Below are positions 20,400 to 32,337 of a stretch of DNA of 64,000 bases, in pieces (positions within the stretch are counted from its first letter, which is position 1; each line of letters begins with the position of its first letter). Origin of the DNA: Puccinellia tenuiflora (lineage: Eukaryota > Streptophyta > Magnoliopsida > Poales > Poaceae). The notes under the pieces were generated by a model that saw only the letters and a list, made by a program, of their open reading frames with translations, did not search any database and was not told the origin of the DNA. A program made the position numbers and the translations under genes. Location: positions 310,001 to 374,000 of the forward strand of contig QRDG01000871.1 in the NCBI GenBank assembly GCA_012064385.1, given 5' to 3'.

Positions 20400-21396
20400 T
20401 GATGAGGGCATCGTCGGCATCGTGCTGGTCGGTTGACACTCTAGGACAGGCTTTTATAACGCATGTAATGTCTAAGGTTGTGTTAATTAGGCCTGCGTGC
20501 CACTTGTGTTTGGGCCGAACCTATAACAGGTCGGTTTTGTATTGAGTCCAAGTCCAACTAGGTCGGTACTGTAGCTACAGTACCGCGCTACAGTACGCCC
20601 CACCTCATCCATATAAGGGGATGGGCGCATTAGGGTTTCTCAGCTTTGGTTGAATTAAATCTTGTAATCCTGAAGCTCACCACCAGCCCTACGGGGTTGG
20701 CCCCCATGACGGCGTCTCGGACGTTCGTCTAGTTATCAAGCAAATAAAGGCATGAGTGTTCTTGAATCTGTCAAGGGTTATCGTGCGTGCTGGAAGGTCC
20801 TTGAATCTGTCAAGGGTGTTCGAGCTTGGCGTGAGGCGTGTTGTTTATCTTCATGTTGCTCGCCTAAATCTATCCAGGTTCTTCAGGTTGCGTGGATTGC
20901 CACGTGGTTGGGAGAATAGTTATCTCGGTGGTTCTTGCGGTGAAAGATCGGGCAAACAATCCGTATCATCTTCACACGTGATAGTTTAAACCTAATTTTC
21001 CGACCATCATCACTTCAGAAATCGTGGCTGTGACAGTGTTAACTTTCTGCTGTGGAGCAACCATCTGAACGTTCCCCACAGATGACTCCTCTATCAATGA
21101 TGAACAAGGTGCAGAATTCGTTGCAATCGCCAACTTTTCCTGAGAATGAAAAGCTACAGCCGGGGACGGCGATGCCGTTTATCAGATTATAATAGAGGTT
21201 GCTGTGAGGGTTCTTGTGTTCATCAAGGATTATCAAGCTCAGGTTTGAGACGTGGTGTTTATCTCCACGTTGCTTGCTGGATTCGTTCCTCACCTTCAGG
21301 TGACGATCATCATCGTTATTGGAAGATTCCTATCGGTGGATTCGCTGTGAAAGATCGGGACAACAATCATAGGATCAACCCCCTTGATCTTTATCA
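20400..21396 (+). repeat. 5' LTR of C1
   Basis: About 997 bp, starting TGATGAGG and ending TTATCA, two bases before a primer site. A TATA-like CATATAAGG lies near 20609. The start matches the D, E, F and G LTRs, so all five are related. Confidence 0.75.
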
Positions 21397-21398
21397 TG

Positions 21399-21408
21399 TG
21401 GTATTAGA
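21399..21408 (+). other. Primer-binding site of C1, one mismatch
   Basis: TGGTATTAGA differs from the usual TGGTATCAGA by C to T at the seventh base. Position two bases after the LTR end supports the assignment. Confidence 0.65.
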
Positions 21409-22135
21409 TTACTGGGTTTATCACCGTGAGTTCGTCCTATTGATGATCGATCTGCTGGTTTGCACGATTGGTAGATCTATTTTCTGCTAGGATTGTTCGG
21501 AGGAAGGGAGACGTATTCGTCAACACACCGGTGTGGTTTTTGATTGGTTGATCACGGTGCAATTTGGTTGATAAGCTGATCATTGATCTGCTTAGCGGCG
21601 TTGGCGGCCGGACGGTGAGTTGGCAGCGTTGCCGCGTCTCACGAGTTGAAGTCAGCTTTCTGTTCATATTTCCAATGAGATTTGTTTCTGTGAAGTCGGC
21701 AAGTCAGCTACTAGCGATATTTGTTCCGTGGCTTCATCGCGTGATCACCGATTGGGAAGCAGGAGTATTGGAAACCGGGTCGGTTTTCTGTTGATCGTAA
21801 CGTTGAGAGGAGTTCAAGCTAGTCACGTTGTCCTTTGATTAGCTGGTGGCCACGTGATTTGTTTTCCTGGTAGGTAGCAACAGATTGAAAAGAAAAGGAA
21901 AGTGCAGTTACTACGTATTGGATCTGATTGATTGGGCGGTTCCGGCCGTGCAATCCTTTTTTGTAAGTGCAGCTGAGTCCTGAACTGATACGCGTTTAGC
22001 AGAAGAAAAAAATCGTGTTGATTGGGCTGATTACGATAGTTCCGGCCGGACGACTTGCTGATCGGTACGTGCAGTTGAGTTCTGATCTTGTACGTATTTG
22101 GCTTTAAAAAAAAAGAGTTTTGCAACAAGTCAGAT
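21409..22135 (+). other. Leader of C1
   Basis: About 730 bp with no supported coding frame; short ORFs on both strands lack any recognisable motif. Confidence 0.5.
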
Positions 22136-23069
22136 ATGGCAGCAAGTCACTACAACGATAAGTGGTTAGGTGAAATTGATGAAGCGCCTATGATTGACAC
22201 TATGAATATTGCGGCAACACGGGCATTAGGAGGATTAAAAAGGCTCTGGCTGAATATAGATGCAACACCAGAAGAATATCTTGTATGGGAGGAGGTGATG
22301 GAACGTTGGTTAAAACCGCGCATTGGCGACTACAGTCCGTACACTTGTTATGGTGCAGCTCTTGCTCGTTTTGATAAACCCACCATGTCTTGGTGGAGGC
22401 GTATACAATATGATTTGAAGAAAGAAAGGCAATAGTTGCAGCGAGACTTGGGAGGAAGTGAAGCGTCTTGCGAGACAACGGTTTGTGCCAGCAGATTTTA
22501 CGGTAAAGAACGTCAACAAGACAGCAATAACAGTTCCAACTTCTCAGAACAAGGCTGATGTTGACAAAGTTTTGGTGTGTACTGAAACCACGGTTGAGGA
22601 GGTCGTACCATTGAATGGGCTGAACGTGCAACTCAAGAGGGTACATGATGACACTTGCATGACAGTTGACGGAGGTCAGCGTTGGACTTTATTTCAGACT
22701 CAGTGTATGATAAAAGGTAAAGCGTGCAAGTTGATGATTGATGGTGGTAGCTGTACTAATGCCATAAGCAAGGCAATGGTGGCATCATTGGGGTTGTCTA
22801 CATGGCGTATTTCAGAGCCTAAGCATGTTGAGTGGCTGAATAGTTGCGGTATGCTGAAGGTTACACATAAGGTGCGTGTGCCATTTACAGTTGGTGAGTA
22901 TGTTGATGAGGTTGAGTGCGATGTGTTGCCATTGGAGGTGTGTGGGTTGTTACTTGGAAGAGCAAATACATATTCGTTTGTGCATGATGGCAAACAGCGG
23001 ACTTTGAAGCCTATGCAAGATGATCAAATCAAGTCCGATGTGGTGCTGGTGGTGCGCAAGGAGAAGTTG
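22136..23069 (+). pseudogene. C1 gag-like and protease region, broken
   Basis: The frame from ATG 22136 encodes a small gag-core-like domain (YLVWEEVMERW, then SWWRRIQYDL). Near 22425-22440 the frame shifts: the expected ETWEEVKRLARQRFVPADF continues in another frame from about 22446. About 60 residues later comes a retropepsin with the active-site motif LMIDGGSCTNAIS (about 22730) and the flap/hydrophobic motif CGLLLGRA. Unlike D, E and F there is no CCHC zinc knuckle between gag and protease, so the gag is unusually compact or has lost its C-terminus. The frame runs into the TSD AGTTG (23065-23069) and continues at 30855. Confidence 0.7.
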
Positions 23070-24007
23070 TGATGAGGACATCCCTAGTACATTTGTTATT
23101 CCTTCTATTGATGATGATGTTGCTGTTCAAGAGAAACAAGATGAAGTGAGGATTGGTCCAATGACTAGATCAAGAACCAAACTAATAGAACAGCAGGTGA
23201 ATTCACTCCTATTAAATTATGATGTTTGTTCTTATGAGAATTTTATACTACCTAAATCCCTGCATTTATGTATGATTCAGGTTATTGATAACACAAGCAT
23301 TATTGGAGGCAAGGAGCATGAAGCCATGGAGCAAAGCTTGGGAGAACACAAGGAGAGAGTTGATCATGGCAGCACAAGCAAGAAGGAGAAGCCAGGAGCT
23401 GAATTGGTTGGAGTTGGAAGCGCTGAGGACATGCCCTATGGTGCACCAGCCCACAATTAATTGTGCTGCGTTTTATTTGTTATTGGGGGCACCAAGGACA
23501 TGTCCTAGGTCCTCCCACACGTGTGGAATAGGGCCTGTGTGCTCAAGTGGCCGAATCCCTCTATGGGTCGGTTTGTACCCCTTAGGTTGAGTCCAAACAT
23601 GAGTTGGTTCGAGTCCTAGTCAGGTTAGGGGCTGGTGTTTGCGCAACCCTAGTTGTGGCCGCACCCCCCCCCCTCTCATATATACCTCTTCACCTGCGTG
23701 AGAGAGGTTTAGACTACCTTTACTCATAAACCCTAGAACTCCATTGTTGATTGCTGAAGCATTCATCTGGAATTGATATTCTGCAAGTTTTGCGTGTTAT
23801 CTGCTATTCCACTGGGAATTAGTTGATACAGGACCACTAGTAGTCAGTGGCTGCTCGTGCAAGTGTGTGGATTTACGAATAATCCAAGGGATTGGTTGCT
23901 GCTGCAATTGGCATCAGGAATTAGCCGGAGAGTTCGTGGAGAGACACAATTTATCCAATCCTTGTTATCGTGTGAGTTCATCGAGAAGATCGGGAAACCC
24001 CTTATCA
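23070..24007 (+). repeat. 5' LTR of D1
   Basis: TGATGAGGACATCCC...CCCCTTATCA. TATA-like CATATATACC near 23677. Its first 390 bases encode the C-terminal polyprotein tail in frame ([19 protein letters not shown]), open here; in the 3' LTR the same CAG codon is TAG. Confidence 0.95.
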
Positions 24008-24010
24008 TCT

Positions 24011-24020
24011 TGGTATCAGA
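24011..24020 (+). other. Primer-binding site of D1
   Basis: TGGTATCAGA, three bases after the LTR end; complementary to the 3' end of initiator Met-tRNA over 10 bases. Confidence 0.85.
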
Positions 24021-25268
24021 TTTACAGGTTAACTCGGTGAGCTATCGTGATCTAGTAGTTTAGTTCTTGTTTTCATTACCTATCCAGGAAAAAGCCACAA
24101 AAAATAAGATTAGTTCGAGCCATAGCCTTAGATCATCACTTCTATCAAGTTTTCGTTGCTGTTTGTGGTTGATTTTCGTGTTCCTTTTGAGTCCTTTGTT
24201 TTCGGTCTTGGTTTAGGGTTCTAGGTGCTCTTGGAATCCTCCCTGTCGTGTCCACAAATTTTCATCCAAAAAGACCCTTCCGATCCAAAGTTCTACTCAA
24301 TTTGGGTTGTTTTCGGTTTCCTGCCGCGGCACCAAATCGCGAAGAATCTCTGCCGCCGCCGTGCCCTAGCCGGAGTCGGAGTCCGTCCCGTACGTGAAAA
24401 ACGGCCCGCGCGCTGGACTTTTTCGCGGTTCGCGCACACAGCGCGCTGCCGCGAAAGCAATTGTGGCTCGTTTCTCTGCCGCGGCACGACTTTTCTGCCG
24501 AGAGGTGTGTTTTTAGCTCTACTTCTTTTTCGGTTTAGTTTTCTTTTCCAATTTCTTTAGGTTTTCTTTTCCTATCTTTGTGAGACTTAGCCACAGCCAT
24601 TCTACAGCAACATATAGGTATCTTTCCCAAAAAGAATAGCTACTTATTGCTCACTCCAGGCTGCTCTTTATCACATACATTGTGTCACATTGATACTTTT
24701 GTGTTTATTTTTGCTCCTAGCTAGTTTGGCCAGTTTTACAAGTAAAAAAAAAGAGAAAAACAGAAAATAGAAAAAGAGAAAAACAGAAGTGAGAAAAGAG
24801 AAAATGGCCTTGTGATACTTTGCTATACTGTTTTTGGAGCTGATTCATCACTACTATATTGACATTTTCCTTTGAGCAATCTTGTGCCTGTGATATTTTT
24901 GAGCATAGCTAGTGTCTTTCGAGTGCATTGCAATATTCCCATCCATATAATTGCACTGCCACATTTGTCTCCACTTTGGGTTGAGTTTCCTCGGTGTTAC
25001 TTTCTGTCATCACAAACAGCAAATAGGACTTGTTATTGGTGTTGTTAGGTATCCATACCAAGCCCCACTATATATCCTGCTTTGCCTTGCATAGCTAAAA
25101 TCCCTGGGTATTCTTTTATTCACACCAAGCCATAGTAGTGTTGTTTACTTGTGGTAAGTATTGCTATTCATTTTGGAACAGTAAGTTAACCTCATTGCTT
25201 TGCTGTTTTGAGTGAGTTGTGAGAGAACACCACATCCCATATTTTTGTTGTCACTAACACATTAACCC
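24021..25268 (+). other. Leader of D1
   Basis: About 1.25 kb without a supported gene. Its second half (about 24658-25240) recurs in D2 at 31280-31860 with high similarity, including an A-rich AGAGAAAAACAGAA tract, which ties D2 to family D. Confidence 0.65.
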
Positions 25269-26965
25269 ATGGAGTCTGTGGCTAGTGATGTGGAGGGGGA
25301 TAACATTGATGGGAAAGCTCCGGCGGCCACTTATGAGAAGACTGTGGATGATATTCTCACATGGGGAGATCTATCCAAATTTAGAGACATGATCACTGCC
25401 AGATTTGATAAGAAGCTTGATGCTTATGATGAGAGCTTGAGGGGGGATTTACAGCAAATGGAGCTTAACATTGAGAAAGCTGCTACTCAAGAATCTGTTG
25501 ATCTTCTGCAAGAATCTGTCACTAATTTGACTAGACAAGTTACACACTTGTCTACTCAACTAGAACAAAGAGGTCATGATGCTGATTGGGAACCAGGCCG
25601 AGCCCACGCTTACCAAGGCCGTGGAGGTTTTGCTGCTCGCAGAATACAAGCTCATGATAATCATAGAGAAGATGATGGTTTGGGCAAACCAAAATTTTCC
25701 ATTCCTCCTTTCACTTTTGATACGGATGATGTAGAGGAATATTTGATGTGGGAGCTTAAAATTGAGAAGCTATGGAGATTGCATGATTACAATGAAGATA
25801 GGAGATTAAATTGGCTTCTTCTAGTTTTGATGGTTATGCTCTATTGTGGTGGGATAATATTACACAATTGAGGGCAGAAAATGGTGATCCTGAAGTGGTT
25901 ACTTGGGCTACTATGAAGCAGCTTATGAGAAACAGATTTGTTCCCAAGAATTATGTGAGAACATTATATGATAAATTGCAACAATTGAAGCAAGGCACAT
26001 TATCTGTTGATGCTTATTATAGAGAGATGGAGTTGATTATTCAGAGGGCCAAAGTGAGAGAGGAACCAGAACATACTATGCAGCGTTTTCTCTCAGGTTT
26101 GCAGTTTAAAATCAGAAGCATTGTGAGGCATCTCCAATATAATGATATGAATGAATTGCTACATCATGCAAGGGAGGCAGAATCACAGCTAGCCGAGGAG
26201 GCAAAGATGAGTGCTAGGAGGTTGTTTTCACCTTGAAATAATAATTTTTCTTCTCCATCACCTCAACCAGCACCTAGCCGTGGGGTTTCTACACCCAAGG
26301 CCGAGAGCACACCCTCCACTTCTAGGAGGCAAGTGCAACCAGCAGCAAGTGCTAGTGGATCCACTTCTTCCACAGCACGCAATAGAGACATGGAATGTCA
26401 CACATGTGGTGGCAAAGGCCACTTTAAGAGAGAATGCCCAAATAAAAAGATCATGCTTATTAATGAGGATAATGAGTATGAGACTGGAGATGATGCTGAT
26501 CCTAATGAGGAGGATGATTGTGATGAGCAAGGAGGTCCAATTGATGCTTATGCCACACATTACCCTACTATTGTTTGCTCCCAAAATGCTGCTGCTTTGA
26601 GTGTTATTCCTTCTCCAGAAAATCAGAGGTGCAATCTTTTCCAAACCAAAGCAATTGTAGGTCCTAAAATGGCTTGCAAAGTTATTATTGATGGAGGGAG
26701 TTGCAGAAATCTTGCTAGTAAAGAGCTATGTGCCAAGCTGAAACTGAAATATATTCCACACCCTCATCCTTATTATATACAATGGCTGAGTGATAAAGGA
26801 GAGATGAAGGTGAGCTACATGGTGCGAGTGGAATTCCAAATTGGGCCATATACTGATACCATTGAGTGTGATGTTGTGCCCATGTCCGTTTGTCACATGT
26901 TGCTTGGAAGACCATGGCAGTTTGACAGGAATGTTACACATAATGGGAGAGCTAACACATACTAG
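25269..26965 (+). pseudogene. D1 gag and protease, broken
   Basis: Gag starts MESVASDVEG at 25269. A heptad-rich region (about residues 55-110) is followed by the capsid-type core (VEEYLMWELKIEKLW, YALLWWDNI, MKQLMRNRFVPKNY). A 1-bp deletion in an A run near 25808 shifts the frame between those motifs. TGA at 26234-26236 interrupts the frame again; beyond it come a Ser/Pro-rich stretch, the CCHC zinc knuckle CHTCGGKGHFKREC (about 26396-26437) and the retropepsin with IIDGGSCRNLAS (about 26687) and HMLLGRPW. TAG at 26963-26965 ends this block where relatives read Gln. Capsid, nucleic-acid binding and polyprotein cleavage are the family roles. Confidence 0.88.
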
Positions 26966-29900
26966 TTGAATTGGCATGGGAAGGATATTATTTTGAGACC
27001 TATGACACCACAGCAAATTGTAAATGAGTCTCGTCAAAAAACAGAAGTGAATTTAGAGAAGGAGAGTGCGAAAGAAAAACAAGAGAGTAATCCTTCTGTG
27101 AGTGAAAAAAATAAGCCGAGTGGTAAAAATAAAAGTGAGGTCGTGAGCCTTTATGTATGCTAGCCACCAAAGAGGATTGAGAGAGTTTAGTGAGGATCCT
27201 AGTATGCTTCCTATAGTGCTTATGCACAAGGGAGAAATTTTGGTTTCTTCTGACATGACCCCTATTCCTCTTGGTGTTTCTCATGTGTTACAGGATTTTG
27301 ATGATGTTTTTCCAGAGGAGGTACCAGCAGGGCTGCCACCATTGCGTGGCATTGAGCACCAAATTGATTTGATCCCTGGAGCAACATTGCCAAACCGAGC
27401 CCCTTACAGGACAAATCCCCAAGAACAAAGGAAATTCAGAAATAAGTGCAGGAGCTACTCGACAAAGGTTATATTCGAATTAGCTTGTCTCCATGTGCTG
27501 TTCCTGTTATTTTAGTGCCTAAGAAAGATGGTACTTGGCGCATGTGTGTAGATTGTAGAGCAATTAACAACATCACTATTCGTTATCGTCACCCGATACC
27601 TCGTTTGGAGGACATGTTAGATGAATTAAGTGGTGCTGCTGTTTTCTCTAAAATTGATTTGCGTAGTGGTTACCATCAAATAAGGATGAAAGAGGGGGAT
27701 GAATGGAAAACTGCTTTCAAAACTAAATTTGGTTTATATGAATGGTTAGTGATGCCGTTTGGTTTAACTAATGCACCTAGTACTTTCATGAGACTTATGA
27801 ACCATGTTTTGAGAGAGTTTATTGGAAAATTTGTGGTAGTTTACTTTGATGATATTCTCATTTATAGCCACAATGAAACTGAGCATGTTGATCACATTAG
27901 ACAAGTTTTGCATGTTTTAAGAGCAAATCAATTATATGGTAATCTTGCTAAATGTTCTTTTTGCAAAGACAAGGTCATTTTTCTGGGATATGTTGTATCT
28001 AAACATGGCATTGAAGTTGATGACTCTAAAATTGAAGCTATTAAAAATTGGCCTATTCCAACTAATGTTAGTCAAGTGAGAAGTTTTAATGGGTTGGCTG
28101 GTTTTTATAGAAGATTTGTCAAGGATTTTAGTACTCTTGCTGCACCATTAAATGATTTAACTAAGAAGGGTGTTGATTTTATATGGGGGGTAGCACAAGA
28201 TATTGCTTTTGATGAGATCAAGAACAAGCTGATTTCGGCCCCATTATTAATCTTGCCTAATTTCAACAAACAATTCGAAATTGAGTGTGATGCAAGTGGT
28301 ATTGGTATTGGTGGTGTGCTTATGCAAGAAAATAAACCTGTTGCTTATTTTTCTGAGAAATTGCATGGTGCCCAATTGAACTATTCTGTTTATGATAAAG
28401 AATTGTATGCACTTGTTAGAGTTCTTGAGGTTTGGAAACATTATTTGTGGCCAAAAGAATTTATCATACATTCTGATCATGAAGCATTGAGATTTTTAAA
28501 GAGTCAATCTAGCCTTAATAAAAGACATGCTAAGTGGGTTGAATTCATTGAATCATTCCCATACATAATTAAATATAAGAAAGGCAAAGATAATGTTGTT
28601 GCTGATGCTCTCTCTAGGAAAAGTATGCTTTTAACTCAATTGGATGTGAAAATTCCTGGTTTGGAGAGTGTTAAAGATTTGTATGCTCAAGACAATGATT
28701 TCAAAAATGCCTATGCAAATTGTACTAATGTGAAAGCATGGGATAAATTTCATTTGCATGATGGATATTGTTTAGAGCTAACAAATTATGTGTGCCCGAG
28801 TCGTCCTTGCGTTTGTTCTTATTGCAGGAATCACACAGTGGTGGATTGATGGGACACTTTGGGAGGGAGAAAACATTGATGATGTTGGCTGATCACTTCT
28901 ATTGGCCACGTATGAGAAGGGATGTGGAGAGGTTTGTGAGACGTTGCATCACTTGCAACAAGGCTAAGTCTAAACTGAAACCTCATGGTTTATATACTCC
29001 TCTTCCTGCACCTAATACACCTTGGCAAGACATTAGTATGGATTTTGTGTTAGGTTTGCCTCGGACTAAAAGAGGACATGATTCAATATTTGTGGTAGTT
29101 GATAGATTCTCTAAAATGTCACATTTTATTGCATGCCACAAGAGCGACGATGCGTCGCACATTGCTAATCTGTTTTTCAGGGACATAGTGAGATTACATG
29201 GAGTACCCAAGACTATTGTTTCTGATCGTGATGTCAAGTTCATGAGTTATTTCTGGAAGACACTATGGGGGAAGCTGGGGACAAAGCTGCTGTTTTCTAC
29301 TACTTGTCACCCCCAAACTGATGGACAAACGGAGGTGGTGAATCGCACATTATCCACATTGCTGCGAGCCATGATTAAAAAGAATCTGCGGGAGTGGGAA
29401 GAGTGTTTGCCTCATGTTGAGTTTGCATACAACAGGGCTGTACATTCTACTACTCAGCTATGCCCGTTTGAGGTGGTGTATGGTTTCAAGCCCATAACAC
29501 CACTTGATTTATTGCCACTTCTTGTACCAGAGAGAATTAATATGGAGGCTTCAAAACGAGCTGATTATGTGAGGAAGATCCATGAGAAGACCAAGGAAGC
29601 AATTAAGAAGACAGGAAGACATGTTGCTGCGAGGATTAACAAGAAGAGGAAGGAGGTACTTTTTCGGCCAGGTGATTTGGTGTGGGTACATTTTCGTAAG
29701 GACAGATTTCCTACATTGCGCAAGTCCAAGTTGATGCCACGAGGTGCTGGCCCATATAAAGTGCTTCAAAAGATTAATGACAATGCATACAAGATTGATC
29801 TTCCTAGTGATGAGTTTGGTGTGAGTAATTCGTTCAATGTTGCTGATCTATCACCATACCATGGAGAGGACCTTGATGCGTCGAGGTCGACGCCTTTTCA

Positions 29901-30036
29901 AGGGGGGGAGGATGATGAGGACATCCCTAGTACATTTGTTATTCCTTCTATTGATGATGATGTTGCTGTTCAAGAGAAACAAGATGAAGTGAGGATTGGT
30001 CCAATGACTAGATCAAGAACCAAACTAATAGAATAG
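26966..30036 (+). pseudogene. D1 pol (RT, RNase H, integrase), broken
   Basis: The linker before RT has a 1-bp deletion near 27420 and TAA at 27443-27445 in the RT frame (between KEIQK and VQELL). RT, RNase H and the start of integrase are then open (27446-28760): [33 protein letters not shown] near 27837, and RNase [13 protein letters not shown] 1-bp deletion near 28770 shifts the frame before FRANKLC. Integrase follows with the HHCC zinc part ([10 protein letters not shown] ... [10 protein letters not shown]), [34 protein letters not shown] and the end motif [15 protein letters not shown]. The frame enters the 3' LTR and stops at TAG 30034-30036, where the 5' LTR has CAG. Confidence 0.92.
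29899..29912 (+). other. Polypurine tract of D1
   Basis: AAGGGGGGGAGGA directly before the 3' LTR. Confidence 0.85.
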
Positions 30037-30849
30037 CAGGTGAATTCACTCCTATTAAATTATGATGTTTGTTCTTATGAGAATTTTATACTACCTAAAT
30101 CCCTGCATTTATGTATGATTCAGGTTATCGATAACACAAGCATTATTGGAGGCAAGGAGCATGAAGCCATGGAGCAAAGCTTGGGAGAACACAAGGAGAG
30201 AGTTGATCATGGCAGCACAAGCAAGAAGGAGAAGCCAGGAGCTGAATTGGTTGGAGTTGGAAGCGCTGAGGACATGCCCTATGGTGCACCAGCCGACAAT
30301 TAATTGTGCTGCGTTTTATTTGTTATTGGGGGCACCAAGGACATGTCCTAGGTCCTCCCACACGTGTGGAATAGGGCCTGTGTGCTCAAGTGGCCGAATC
30401 CCTCTATGGGTCGGTTTGTACCCCTTAGGTTGAGTCCAAACATGAGTTGGTTCGAGTCCTAGTCAGGTTAGGGGCTGGTGTTTGCGCAACCCTAGTTGTG
30501 GCCGCACCCCCCCCCCTCTCATATATACCTCTTCACCTGCGTGAGAGAGGTTTAGACTACCTTTACTCATAAACCCTAGAACTCCATTGTTGATTGCTGA
30601 AGCATTCATCTGGAATTGATATTCTACAAGTTTTGCGTGTTATCTGCTATTCCACTGGGAATTAGTTGATACAGGACCACTAGTAGTCAGTGGCTGCTCG
30701 TGCAAGTGTGTGGATTTACGAATATCCAAGGGATTGGTTGCTGCTGCAATTGGCATCAGGAATTAGCCGGAGAGTTCGTGGAGAGACACAATTTATCCAA
30801 TCCTTGTTATCGTGTGAGTTCATCGAGAAGATCGGGAAACCCCTTATCA
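29913..30849 (+). repeat. 3' LTR of D1
   Basis: 937 bp, differing from the 5' LTR by about four substitutions and one indel; TATA-like motif near 30517. Confidence 0.95.
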
Positions 30850-30854
30850 AGTTG

Positions 30855-31277
30855 CATAAAGCTAAGCCAAAGCCAAGGCTAGCTAAGTTGCAGCAAGAGG
30901 AGCATGATGCAAGGAGCGTTGATACTGAAACTGATTCAGCCGTGCATGTAGATGACGACCCAGTTGTTCTTGTTGGTGACAAGCCGTTGAAGAAAAGAGG
31001 GATATTACAGCATGTGCTATACAGCCAGTTTATGTTGACACAGGTGTTCAGACCGATGACATTTGTGCTGATCGTGTCCCGGTGCATGTGCCGCGGGACG
31101 ACAAGCGCAGTTTTGTTACTACACCTGTGAGGCGTTTGGTTGGAGCAGCAGTACGTGTGCATAAAGGCAAGGATGGACGTGTTCGTCAGTTGTGTGGCCC
31201 AGGCATTACTCATCCTGTGCAGGGTCGTGCAAAGCAGATTCATGTTCAGCAACACGAGGTTCCAGCAAGAGTTGAGA
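30855..31277 (+). pseudogene. C1 coding region after D1 insertion
   Basis: Removing D1 and one TSD copy restores one reading frame (Lys-Leu followed by HKAKPKPRLAKLQQEE), confirming the insertion point. The segment is basic at first, then acidic (DTETDSAVHVDDDP). A frameshift near 31010 seems likely, because a second frame (VHVPRDDKRSFVTTPVRRLV) reads better after it. No known domain; it ends at the undetermined base. Confidence 0.6.
31277..31277. other. Undetermined base (N) at an element junction
   Basis: A single N lies exactly where C1 sequence stops and D-type leader sequence starts (GGCTGCTCTTTATC). C1 loses its 3' half and D2 its 5' LTR at this point. Either a real deletion with two bases of microhomology or an assembly join. 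Confidence 0.8.
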
Positions 31278-31882
31278 NGGCTGCTCTTTATCACATACTT
31301 TGTGTCACATTGATACTTTTGTGCTTATTTTTGCTCCTAGCTAGTTTGGCCAGTTTTAAAAGTATAAAAAAAAGAGAAAAACAGAAAATAGAAAAAGAGA
31401 AAAACAGAAGTGAGAAAAGAGAAAAAGGCCTTGAGATACATTGTTATACTGTTTTTGGAGCTGATTCATCACTACTATATTGACACTTCCTTTGAGCAAT
31501 CTTGTGCCTGTGATATTTTGAGCATAGCTAGTGTCTTTCGAGTGCATTGCAATAGTTCCATCCATATAATTGCATTGCCACTTTTGTCTCCACTTTGGTG
31601 TGAGTTTCCTCGGTGTTACTTTCTGTCATCACAAACAGCAAATAGGACTTGTTATTGGTGTTGTTAGGTATCCATACCAAGCCCCACTATATATCCTGCT
31701 TTGCCTTGCGATAGCTAAAATCTCGGGTATTCTCTTCTCACATTTGGCACACTTTTCATTGATCCTTGTTGGTAAGTACATCCTATTCACTTTGGAACGG
31801 TGAGATACCTTTTCTTTGTTGGTTTGAGTGAGTTGTGAGAGTACACCATATACATACTGCCATATATTGATATAAACTAACA

Positions 31883-32337
31883 ATGGTTGATCCTTTCATG
31901 GAGAAGCCATTACCATCTTTTTCTTGTTGCAGTGATACATTTTGGGAGGAGAATTCTAGTGGGATACTTTCCTCAGATTTGTTCCACTTCATCGACGACA
32001 TCAAAGGTTGTCCTGCTGTTATTACTCTTGATAAGGGTACTCGGTATAACTTTGTTAGTTCTGATGTTGTTGAGAAATTGCAATTGGAAACACATCAATT
32101 CGAAACTCCATATTGGTTACTTACTAATGATGATAAAATTCGAATTACTACGTACTCTTGTTCCATTGACCATTAATGGTCATACAGAGCAAATTCCTTG
32201 TAGTGTGGTTCCCAAAGCTTTTACATGTTGTCATCTTGTGTTAAGTGCACCTTTGTCCAAAAAATTTCGGTTCAATTTGGAGAGATATTATCCTGATATA
32301 CTATTTCTTTGGAATCATACGTGGCATAAACGAAGCC
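31883..32337 (+). pseudogene. D2 retropepsin-like segment, frameshifted
   Basis: Begins MVDPFMEKPLPSF at 31883. The segment ITLDKGTRYNFVS, then VVEKLQLET and PYWLL, aligns with the D1 protease (IIDGGSCRNLAS, then AKLKL and PYYIQWL). The later part (TINGHTEQIPCSVVPKAF, CCHLVLSAP) matches the second half of the fold and lies in another frame, after a shift near 32150. A further shift near 32320 leads into the long ORF. The active site reads Asp-Lys-Gly instead of Asp-Gly-Gly, so enzyme activity is doubtful even without the shifts. The comparison is by eye. Confidence 0.6.

Larger units (their letters stand above)
23070..30849 (+). mobile_element. D1: complete Ty3/gypsy element, recently inserted
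   Basis: LTRs of 938 and 937 bp, primer site, gag, protease, RT, RNase H, integrase, polypurine tract, and TSD AGTTG at 23065-23069 and 30850-30854. I count four substitutions and one 1-bp indel between the LTRs, about 0.5 %, so insertion is recent (a few hundred thousand years at commonly used grass rates). The genes nevertheless carry several stops and frameshifts, so most damage is either very recent or was inherited from a template copied in trans. Confidence 0.95.
20400..31277 (+). mobile_element. C1: gypsy-related element, 3' half missing, hosts D1
   Basis: Begins with the LTR start TGATGAGGGCATCG directly after B1 sequence. It has an LTR (20400-21396), a leader, a small gag-like frame and a retropepsin, is interrupted by D1 (23070-30849), and resumes at 30855 until the undetermined base at 31277. 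No RT, integrase or 3' LTR of C1 is seen, so whether it was autonomous cannot be judged. Confidence 0.75.
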
